A DNA stretch of 19,742 nt. Source: Muribaculaceae bacterium. GTDB lineage: Bacteria > Bacteroidota > Bacteroidia > Bacteroidales > Muribaculaceae. Positions 1-5,152 of this stretch are shown here, piece by piece. The stretch spans positions 1 through 19,742 of the forward strand of contig CADFRV010000012.1 of assembly GCA_902836725.1 (NCBI GenBank), given 5' to 3'. The notes under the pieces were generated by a model. The model made no database searches and was not told the DNA's origin. It saw nothing but the letters and a program-made list of their open reading frames with translations. How positions within the stretch are numbered: the first letter of the stretch is position 1; each line of letters begins with the position of its first letter. The translations under genes were made by a program, and so were the position numbers.

Positions 1-142
1 CCCCTTCGTCTTCGATCTCGAGGAGGTTCTCGATAACTTCGAGGGGCGCGCCCGAGCGCTGGGCGTAGTCTATCAGTTCTTCTCTGGTAGCAGGCCAGGG
101 AGCGTCTTCAAGTTTTGAGGCAAGTTCAAGTGTCCAATACAT
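1..142 (-). CDS. DUF2795 family small protein, 3' end outside the window
   Basis: The 47 visible codons begin MYWTLELASKLEDAPWPATR and continue with a segment containing LIDYAQRSGAP and VIENLLEIED. This matches my memory of the roughly 70-residue DUF2795 proteins of Bacteroidales, which are acidic, cytosolic and of unknown function. There is no signal peptide or membrane helix. The start at 142 is the only ATG that fits, and the reading frame is open to base 1, so the C-terminus is missing. It lies downstream of and on the same strand as the adenosyltransferase gene, but 246 bases away and behind its own candidate promoter, so it is probably transcribed at least partly on its own. The family call is from recall of the sequence pattern. 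Confidence 0.72.
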   Translation of the reverse strand, partial: MYWTLELASKLEDAPWPATREELIDYAQRSGAPLEVIENLLEIEDEG

Positions 143-388
143 AGCTGTAAACCTTTGGATATTTTTTTGTTTGATATTTCTGTCGCAGGGTGTGTGCCGG
201 TCTTGCTCCGGTACAGTCTTAACGTTGCCGGAGAGACAATTATTGTGGTTTTTACCGCTTTGTTGTGGCGGTAATGGGGACATCTATGTTTCTCGGCGCG
301 CAAAGATATGATTTTTTCCGAAGCGATGTATAATATTGAACTATTTTAACATTATCATGTGGCATCCTTTTGTCCCGGGACGTCGGGG
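143..388 (-). promoter_or_regulatory. Leader and promoter region of the DUF2795 gene, with two inverted repeats
   Basis: This gap between two minus-strand genes holds a -7 match, TATCTTTG read on the minus strand (bases 301-308), which fits the Bacteroidetes TAnnTTTG box. A clear TTG partner is not evident. Transcription from it would give a leader of about 150 bases. Within that leader are two perfect inverted repeats: 252-258 with 268-274 (TTACCGC/GCGGTAA, 9-base loop) and 206-211 with 228-233 (CTCCGG/CCGGAG, 16-base loop). Neither is followed by a T-run in either direction, so neither looks like a simple terminator. I recognise no known riboswitch. Confidence 0.45.
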
Positions 389-946
389 TCAGTCTTTCTG
401 CCAGGGGATATCGGCCACTCCGGCGGTGTGGTTCAGGTATCGAGCGAGGGTGAAAAGGTAGTCGCTCAGGCGGTTGAGATAGCGTATCACAAGAGGATCC
501 ACCCGGCATTCGCCTCCGAGTGTTATGACGCGTCTCTCGGCACGGCGGCACACGGCGCGGCACACCTGTGCCTGTGCCGAGGCAAGGCTTCCTCCGGGAA
601 GCACGAAGCAGTGCATCGGGGGTATCCTGTCGGTCATCAGGTCAATCTGGTTTTCAAGAGCCGAAATGGCGTCCTGGCCGAGTCCCTGCGGCTCTGTCAT
701 GGGATTGTCGGTGTTGTCGGTGGCGAGATATGCCCCGATGTTGAACAGTTTGTTCTGCACGCCGCGTAATGTGTCGGCTTCGTTTCTGTCAACTCCGGGG
801 GTCGCCATGAGCAGGCCGATGTATGAGTTCAGTTCATCCACTGTGCCGTATGCCTCGAGCCTGACTGAATCTTTTGCCACACGTTTGCCTCCCACGAGCG
901 ATGTGGTTCCCATGTCTCCGGTGCGTGTATATATTTTCATATCCAT
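389..946 (-). CDS. Cob(I)alamin adenosyltransferase, PduO type
   Basis: This enzyme transfers the 5'-deoxyadenosyl group of ATP to cob(I)alamin or a corrinoid precursor, making adenosylcobalamin in the cytosol. The 185-residue length fits the PduO-type family. Visible motifs are the N-terminal ATP-binding stretch KIYTRTGDMGTTSLVGG (residues 4-20), R29-LEAYGTVDELNS (about 29-41) and the C-terminal CRRAERRV (133-140), which in this family forms part of the active site. The start at 946 gives MDMKIYTRTGD; an alternative ATG at 940 gives MKIYTRTGD and cannot be excluded. The LOG-family gene lies 43 bases upstream on the same strand, so the two are probably co-transcribed, although the link is not functionally obvious. 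It is complete and shows no damage. Confidence 0.93.
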   Translation of the reverse strand: MDMKIYTRTGDMGTTSLVGGKRVAKDSVRLEAYGTVDELNSYIGLLMATPGVDRNEADTLRGVQNKLFNIGAYLATDNTDNPMTEPQGLGQDAISALENQIDLMTDRIPPMHCFVLPGGSLASAQAQVCRAVCRRAERRVITLGGECRVDPLVIRYLNRLSDYLFTLARYLNHTAGVADIPWQKD

Positions 947-989
947 TGTATTTTGATTGTATAATATGCAATTGCACGTTCGCAGTTCT

Positions 990-1529
990 TTATCCGGCGT
1001 TCGCTTTCTCCAGTGCTTTGATCAGAGACGCCATGTCGTCATGCAGCTGTATGGCCTCCGCTACCTCAGGCGATGCCAGACGGCGCTCCGCCATTGTCCC
1101 CAACATTGCCTTGAGGGGTGTGTAAAGGCCGTCGCGGTTGAGCAGATGTATCGGTTTGGGATCCTGGAAGAAAGTCATGGTGGCGAGTGCCGACATCACT
1201 TCGTCAAGGGTGCCGAATCCTCCGTCAAGCGCCACAAACAGGTCGGCGTTCTCCTCCATTATCTGTTTGCGTTCATGGAGTGTGGTTACCCCGATATTCA
1301 CGGTGTTGGCTTTGTGCTGACGTTCGGCGCGTGTCTGCGGCACCACTCCCATCACTTTTCCGCCAGCTGAAGCCGTGGCGGAGGCCACGATATCCATAAG
1401 TCCCATCGCCAGGCCGCCATACACGAGCATATGACCGTTTGATCCGATCCACTGTCCGAGAGTGCGTGCGTCGGCAATAACCTCTTCAGGAAGCCCGGTG
1501 CGTGCCGAGCAGTAAACTGCGATATTCAT
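990..1529 (-). CDS. LOG-family protein (nucleotide 5'-monophosphate phosphoribohydrolase)
   Basis: LOG-family (TIGR00730-type) enzymes are cytosolic Rossmann-like proteins that cut the base from nucleoside monophosphates; the plant homologues activate cytokinins. The 179-residue length fits. The protein opens with the first strand MNIAVYCSAR, then has YGG-LAMGLMD (37-46), a variant of the usual YGGGxxGLMG, and LDGGFGTLDE (101-110), which corresponds to the signature PGGxGTxxE. The proline of that signature is an aspartate here and the third glycine of YGGG is a leucine; both changes lie around the phosphate-binding loop, while the catalytic-type glutamate E110 is kept. It is probably the first gene of a unit with the downstream adenosyltransferase. 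A good -7 box (TATATTTG on the minus strand, 1575-1582) lies about 45 bases upstream. Confidence 0.88.
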   Translation of the reverse strand: MNIAVYCSARTGLPEEVIADARTLGQWIGSNGHMLVYGGLAMGLMDIVASATASAGGKVMGVVPQTRAERQHKANTVNIGVTTLHERKQIMEENADLFVALDGGFGTLDEVMSALATMTFFQDPKPIHLLNRDGLYTPLKAMLGTMAERRLASPEVAEAIQLHDDMASLIKALEKANAG

Positions 1530-1574
1530 ACAATGATAACAAATTTGTCTGCAAACTGAGCAGGTTGATTAACG

Positions 1575-1582
1575 CAAATATA
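1575..1582 (-). promoter_or_regulatory. -7 box for the LOG/adenosyltransferase unit
   Basis: Read on the minus strand the bases are TATATTTG, an exact TAnnTTTG match followed by C as is usual in Bacteroidetes. Expected transcription start is near 1569, giving a leader of about 40 bases. The -33 element is poor. It stands back to back with the U32 promoter, only 12 bases away. Confidence 0.5.
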
Positions 1583-1594
1583 CGTCAATTTCAC

Positions 1595-1602
1595 TAACTT
1601 TG
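1595..1602 (+). promoter_or_regulatory. -7 box of the U32 gene, nearly leaderless
   Basis: TAACTTTG followed by CAC is an exact fit to the Bacteroidetes -7 consensus. The start codon of the U32 gene begins only 6 bases after the box, so if transcription starts at the usual distance the mRNA would be leaderless or nearly so. The nearest upstream TTG (1565-1567) is 27 bases away, longer than the usual spacing of about 19-20. Confidence 0.5.
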
Positions 1603-1607
1603 CACGT

Positions 1608-2858
1608 ATGAACCGCAAAGATTTTGAGATAATGGCTCCGGTGGGGAGCTACGAGAGTCTGTACTCGGCCATCAATGCCGGTGCCGACGCCATATATTTC
1701 GGGGTGGAAGGGCTTAACATGCGTTCCCGCTCGAGTGTGAATTTCACCCTTGACGATCTCCATGAGATATCGCGCATCTGCGACGAGCATGGTGTCAAGT
1801 CATATCTTACCGTAAACACCATCATATACGACGAGGATATGGAGAAATGCCGCGCGATAATCGACGCGGTATCCCGCAGCGGCATTTCCGCTATCATAGC
1901 GAGCGATATGGCCGCCATACTCTATGCCCGCAGCCGTGGGGTAGAGGTTCATATCTCCACGCAGCAGAGTGTGTCAAACACCGCCACTCTCCGCTTTTTC
2001 GCCCAGTATGCCGATGTGGTGGTACTCGCCCGAGAACTCAATCTCGACCAGGTGGCCGCCATACACCGAGCCATTGTGGAGGAGGATATCCGCGGCCCGC
2101 GGGGCGAGCTGGTGAGGATTGAGATGTTCTGCCACGGGGCGCTCTGCATGGCAGTATCTGGCAAATGCTATCTGAGCCTGCATGAGCTGAACAGTTCCGC
2201 CAACCGTGGGGCATGCACACAGATATGCCGCCGTTCATACACGGTCACCGACCGCGAGACCGGCGAGCAGCTTGCCGTGGACAACAAATACATAATGTCG
2301 CCGAAAGACCTCAAGACCATCCATTTCCTCAACAAGATGATCGATGCCGGTGTGACGGTCTTCAAGATCGAGGGACGTGCCCGCGGCCCCGAGTATGTGA
2401 GCCTGGCCGTGCGCTGCTACAGCGAGGCCATCTCGGCCATCTGCGACGGCACATACACCGAGGAGAAAATCGCCGCATGGGACGAAGAGCTTGACAAGAT
2501 CTTCAACCGCGGCTTCTGGAACGGCTATTACCTCGGGCAGCGTCTCGGCGAATGGTCAAGCAAATACGGATCCTCCGCCACGCGCACCAAAGAGTACCGT
2601 GCAAAAGGCGTGCGCTATTTCTCAAATCTCGGCGTGGCTGAGTTCCATATGGAGAGCGGTGAGCTTCACCGCGGCGACGAGATCGTGATAACCGGTCCCA
2701 CAACAGGCACGATAATACTTACCCTTGACGAGATTCGCGTGGGGCTGAAACCTGTAGAGAAGACCGTAAAGGGGGAAAGTTTCTCAATTCCCGTTCCCTC
2801 CAAAATCCGTCCGTCAGACAAACTGTATCAGTGGGTGCATAATCCCCGCGTCGGCTGA
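1608..2858 (+). CDS. U32-family protein, TrhP/YegQ-like (probable RNA-hydroxylation protein)
   Basis: This family was named as peptidases, but characterised members (TrhP, RlhA, UbiU/V) are Fe-S proteins that hydroxylate RNA or ubiquinone using prephenate or another oxygen source. The 416 residues begin with the typical MNRKDFEIMAPVGSYESLYSA. The U32 signature follows at about 171-210: E172-M-F-CHGALC, SGKC, NRGACTQICR, with cysteines at 175, 180, 187, 203 and 207 that can supply the cluster ligands. FKIEGR (252-257) is the second family hallmark. The length is close to TrhP (about 450) and much shorter than RlhA (about 650), so a tRNA U34 5-hydroxylation role is the best guess. Start 1608 sits 6 bases behind a -7 box. 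It converges with the methyltransferase gene, leaving 28 bases and no strong hairpin between the stops. Confidence 0.9.
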   Translation: MNRKDFEIMAPVGSYESLYSAINAGADAIYFGVEGLNMRSRSSVNFTLDDLHEISRICDEHGVKSYLTVNTIIYDEDMEKCRAIIDAVSRSGISAIIASDMAAILYARSRGVEVHISTQQSVSNTATLRFFAQYADVVVLARELNLDQVAAIHRAIVEEDIRGPRGELVRIEMFCHGALCMAVSGKCYLSLHELNSSANRGACTQICRRSYTVTDRETGEQLAVDNKYIMSPKDLKTIHFLNKMIDAGVTVFKIEGRARGPEYVSLAVRCYSEAISAICDGTYTEEKIAAWDEELDKIFNRGFWNGYYLGQRLGEWSSKYGSSATRTKEYRAKGVRYFSNLGVAEFHMESGELHRGDEIVITGPTTGTIILTLDEIRVGLKPVEKTVKGESFSIPVPSKIRPSDKLYQWVHNPRVG

Positions 2859-2886
2859 CACATCTTGCAGCGTCATATTCCGCCAG

Positions 2887-3414
2887 TTATCTTAGGGCAA
2901 GGTAGAAATGCCATATGGCGATGGCCGTGCTCACAGCCACGTTCAGTGAATGCTTGGTACCCTCCTGCGGTATCTCCAGGCAGTAGTCGGCCATATCGAC
3001 CACCCTCTGGTCCACACCGTTCACCTCGTGTCCGGCTATTATCGCATAGCGTCTGTCCCGCTCCGGAACAAACCGGTCAAGCGGCACGCTTCCGTTCACC
3101 TGCTCCAGGGCGCAGATAATGTGCCCCTCTTTCCTAAGGGTGTCCACTGCCTCCGCGGTATCGGCGAAATAACGCCATGCCACGGAATCCTCGGCTCCGA
3201 GAGCCGTCTTGTGTATCTCCGGCGACGGGGGAGTGGCGGAGATGCCGCACAGGCATATCTGTGCCACACGGAAACCGTCGGATGTGCGGAACACCGAGCC
3301 GATATTGTTCAGACTTCTTACATTATCAAGCACGACCGTTACGGGGAGTTTCTCTTTCGCACGAAACTCCTCCACTGTGTCGCGTCCCATTTCCCATATG
3401 GTTTTCTTCTGCAC
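2887..3414 (-). CDS. SpoU/TrmH-family RNA methyltransferase (SPOUT fold)
   Basis: It probably transfers a methyl group from S-adenosylmethionine to a ribose 2'-OH of tRNA or rRNA in the cytosol; the exact target is not readable from sequence. The three SpoU motifs are all present in 175 residues: motif 1 VVLDNVRSLNNIGSVFRTSD (about 27-46, with the catalytic-type N37 and R43), motif 2 AIIAGHEVNGV (124-134) and motif 3 CLEIPQEGTKHSLNVAVSTA (145-164), which form the knot and SAM site. In motif 2 the more common GNE or GxE has a histidine. There is no N-terminal RNA-binding extension, so this is a small single-domain member. A good promoter (3433-3463, minus strand) predicts a leader of only about 13 bases. 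Confidence 0.92.
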   Translation of the reverse strand: MQKKTIWEMGRDTVEEFRAKEKLPVTVVLDNVRSLNNIGSVFRTSDGFRVAQICLCGISATPPSPEIHKTALGAEDSVAWRYFADTAEAVDTLRKEGHIICALEQVNGSVPLDRFVPERDRRYAIIAGHEVNGVDQRVVDMADYCLEIPQEGTKHSLNVAVSTAIAIWHFYLALR

Positions 3415-3432
3415 TTTTTCTGTCTTTTTCCG

Positions 3433-3463
3433 CGAAGTTAGCCATTTAATGGCGAATACCCAA
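3433..3463 (-). promoter_or_regulatory. Promoter of the RNA methyltransferase gene, with a dyad in its spacer
   Basis: On the minus strand there is TTG (3463-3461), then 20 bases, then TAACTTCG (3440-3433), one base from TAnnTTTG. The spacer contains a perfect inverted repeat, GCCAT at 3441-3445 and ATGGC at 3449-3453, that could be an operator. The TTCG form of the box recurs in the candidate promoter upstream of the tubulin operon. Confidence 0.5.
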
Positions 3464-3484
3464 GTGATTTTTTTGCGTAGAATT

Positions 3485-3527
3485 TTTGCAATTCTGAAAT
3501 TATTACTAACTTTGTAACGATTACAAA
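3485..3527 (+). promoter_or_regulatory. Promoter of the PerR-like gene with overlapping perfect operator palindrome
   Basis: TTTG at 3485-3488, an 18-base spacer, and TAACTTTG at 3507-3514 form a near-ideal Bacteroidetes promoter, with an expected start near 3520. The last four bases of the -7 box begin a perfect inverted repeat: TTTGTAA (3511-3517), centre CGA, TTACAAA (3521-3527). A dimeric repressor bound there would cover the -7 box and the transcription start. The size and A/T-rich symmetry fit a Fur/PerR-family site, and the gene downstream encodes such a regulator, so autoregulation is a reasonable inference. The bases differ from the Bacillus PerR box, so it would be a lineage-specific site. 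Confidence 0.6.
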
Positions 3528-3544
3528 ACAGTTAAAACATTCCG

Positions 3545-3988
3545 ATGCATAAGGACAGGACATTTACAGAAGGCCAACTCGCTGAAATGATGCACACTCA
3601 CGGTGTGCGTCTTTCAGCACAGAGAATAGCCGTTTTCTCGTATGTCGCAAATGGCAGGCGGCATCCCTCGGCAGAAGAAATATTCACGGCTCTATCCCAG
3701 GTTTATCCGTCGCTTTCGCGCACAACTGTCTACAACTCGCTCCACCTGCTGAAAGACAAGGGGCTGATCCGTGAACTGGAGATACAGAGCGGTTTCATCC
3801 GTTACGACCTGCAGCTCCAGGATGCCCACAGCCACTTCATATGCGCCGGATGCGGCTGCATAACGGATATGCCCATGCCATCAGGTATCGCCGATGCCGT
3901 CTCACCCGATTACGCTGTCGAGAGTGTGGATATTTTTCTCAAAGGTCTCTGCCCGCATTGTAGGAAGAGCCATAAAAACGATTTATAA
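3545..3988 (+). CDS. perR: Fur-family regulator, PerR-like peroxide sensor
   Basis: It is a 147-residue metal-dependent DNA-binding repressor. An N-terminal winged helix (about 10-88) has the recognition segment SRTTVYNSLHLL (58-69). Structural zinc cysteines are C100/C103 and C136/C139. The regulatory metal ligands fit the PerR pattern: H40, D88, H95, H97 and D108 correspond to B. subtilis H37, D85, H91, H93 and D104. The spacing agrees exactly except for one extra residue between D88 and H95. The aspartate at the D85 position, where Fur-type proteins usually have glutamate, favours PerR over Fur. Rubrerythrin follows 26 bases downstream, a classic PerR-controlled peroxide reductase. A palindrome on its own promoter suggests autoregulation. 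PerR rather than Fur or Zur is an inference from residues and context. Confidence 0.82.
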   Translation: MHKDRTFTEGQLAEMMHTHGVRLSAQRIAVFSYVANGRRHPSAEEIFTALSQVYPSLSRTTVYNSLHLLKDKGLIRELEIQSGFIRYDLQLQDAHSHFICAGCGCITDMPMPSGIADAVSPDYAVESVDIFLKGLCPHCRKSHKNDL

Positions 3989-3993
3989 TACAG

Positions 3994-4005
3994 ATAATAT
4001 ATTAT
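3994..4005. repeat. 12-base perfect palindrome between perR and rbr
   Basis: ATAATATATTAT reads the same on both strands and lies 9 bases before the rubrerythrin start, in a 26-base gap that is almost all A and T. Its ATAAT/ATTAT arms recall the arms of PerR/Fur boxes, so it could be a second regulator site in front of rbr. In such A/T-rich sequence a palindrome of this size can also arise by chance. Confidence 0.35.
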
Positions 4006-4014
4006 TTTATTCTT

Positions 4015-4557
4015 ATGAAAGATCTTAAAGGAACAAAGACAGAACGCAACCTCATGGAAGCGTTTGCAGGAGAATCGCAGGCACGTAACAAATACACATA
4101 TTTCGCCTCCAAAGCACGTAAAGACGGATACGAACAGATAGCAGCCATCTTCGAAGAGACCGCCAACAACGAGAAGGAACATGCCAAACTCTGGTACAAG
4201 TATCTCAACGGCGGAGAGATCTCCGACACTATGGCAAATCTGCGTGAGGCGGCAGAAGGTGAGAACTACGAATGGACCGATATGTACGAGCGCATGGCGC
4301 GTGAGGCCGAGGAGGAAGGATTTTCTGAAATCGCCTTCCGTTTCCGTGCGGTAGGTGCGATCGAGCGTCACCACGAGGAGCGCTACCGCCGTCTGCTGCA
4401 GAACATCGAGGAAGGGATCGTATTCTCGCGCGAAGGCGACGCCATCTGGATCTGCCGCAATTGCGGACATATCGTCATCGGCAAGAAAGCGCCTGAAGTA
4501 TGCCCCGTATGCAAGCACAAAAAGAGCTTCTTTGAAATAGAGGCCCGCAACTATTAA
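4015..4557 (+). CDS. rbr: Rubrerythrin (peroxide reductase)
   Basis: This cytosolic non-haem iron protein reduces hydrogen peroxide and is a main peroxide defence in anaerobes. The 180 residues show the ferritin-like diiron domain first: E20 in AFAGESQAR, E53 and H56 in NNEKEHAKLW, ENYEWTDMY near 83-91, and ERHHEERY near 117-124. The C-terminal rubredoxin domain follows with C147-x2-C150 and C163-x2-C166. It is slightly shorter than the typical 190-195 residues, but no key ligand is missing. It is close behind the PerR-like gene on the same strand, so co-transcription and peroxide induction are likely. A strong hairpin 53 bases after the stop ends the unit. Confidence 0.97.
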   Translation: MKDLKGTKTERNLMEAFAGESQARNKYTYFASKARKDGYEQIAAIFEETANNEKEHAKLWYKYLNGGEISDTMANLREAAEGENYEWTDMYERMAREAEEEGFSEIAFRFRAVGAIERHHEERYRRLLQNIEEGIVFSREGDAIWICRNCGHIVIGKKAPEVCPVCKHKKSFFEIEARNY

Positions 4558-4609
4558 ACACCCTCTAGGTTCCGGAGTATAGCCCTTTTGTTTACCCGGC
4601 ATAATAAAC

Positions 4610-4647
4610 CACCCTGCATCTGTTTTTTATATGACAGATGCAGGGTG
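4610..4647. terminator. Strong hairpin terminator between rbr and the tubulin operon
   Basis: CACCCTGCATCTG (4610-4622) pairs perfectly with CAGATGCAGGGTG (4635-4647) across a 12-base loop. A T-rich stretch follows on the plus strand (4648-4658), and a weaker one (GTTTATTAT) follows on the minus strand. It sits between two converging units, so it probably ends both the perR-rbr transcript and the long minus-strand operon. Confidence 0.85.
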
Positions 4648-4694
4648 CTTCATTTCTTATGATACTCTCCGGTTGAAAAACTTTCGGATATGGA

Positions 4695-5138
4695 TTATTC
4701 GATTGAGCCTCGTGTTTTCAGAAGTCTCAGGAGATTGAAGTGATTCAACTCCACGATGTAATGGTAAGCCTCCTTGTTATTGGGCGAATTTTCAAGTTGA
4801 ACATCCTTGAAGTAAGACATGAATGTCTTTGTTTTGGGATTAACAAGTGATTTTGCAAACGAATCATTTGCATTCGCCACCAGAGGGGCACCCTGATTGT
4901 AGTTTTCCACTCCATCAAAGAGAATGGCTTTCAGCACTTCACGGCATGCCAGCTCTGTCGGTTCGAGTTTGGCTTTATTGTCGGCAAATACGACCTCTGT
5001 TTTTTCTACCGGTGTAGTGACTGCAAAAACCCTTGTGCTTCCGTTGTTGCCGGTACTCTCGAGATAGGTGACATCATACTTCTGGGCAGAGGCCACCGAG
5101 CAGATGCATACGATGATGAGCGATAGCAATAATCTCAT
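4695..5138 (-). CDS. Small exported protein of unknown function, last gene of the tubulin operon
   Basis: I do not recognise the family. The 147 residues start with a clear signal peptide, MRLLLSLIIVCICSVASA, with cleavage likely after the ASA at about residue 18, so the mature protein of about 129 residues should be periplasmic. The mature part has no further hydrophobic helix, only one cysteine (in LACREVL) and a middle region rich in Lys, Glu and Asn. The C-terminal part (HYIVELNHFNLLRLLKTRG) looks like a strand followed by an amphipathic helix. It starts 14 bases after the stop of the duplicated FlgT-like gene and is followed by the strong hairpin, so it is the distal gene of the operon. 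Confidence 0.75.
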   Translation of the reverse strand: MRLLLSLIIVCICSVASAQKYDVTYLESTGNNGSTRVFAVTTPVEKTEVVFADNKAKLEPTELACREVLKAILFDGVENYNQGAPLVANANDSFAKSLVNPKTKTFMSYFKDVQLENSPNNKEAYHYIVELNHFNLLRLLKTRGSIE

Positions 5139-5152
5139 GCTTGGATACTCTT

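Noticed and set aside
252..563. Minus-strand frame of 103 codons between DUF2795 and the adenosyltransferase
   Set aside because: It overlaps the 3' end of the adenosyltransferase in another frame and is Pro/Arg-rich with no domain; part of it lies in the leader region.
3910..4602. Open frame of about 230 codons on the minus strand opposite rubrerythrin
   Set aside because: It is the shadow of the rubrerythrin gene, whose motifs are unmistakable; the frame has no family features and crosses the perR 3' end.
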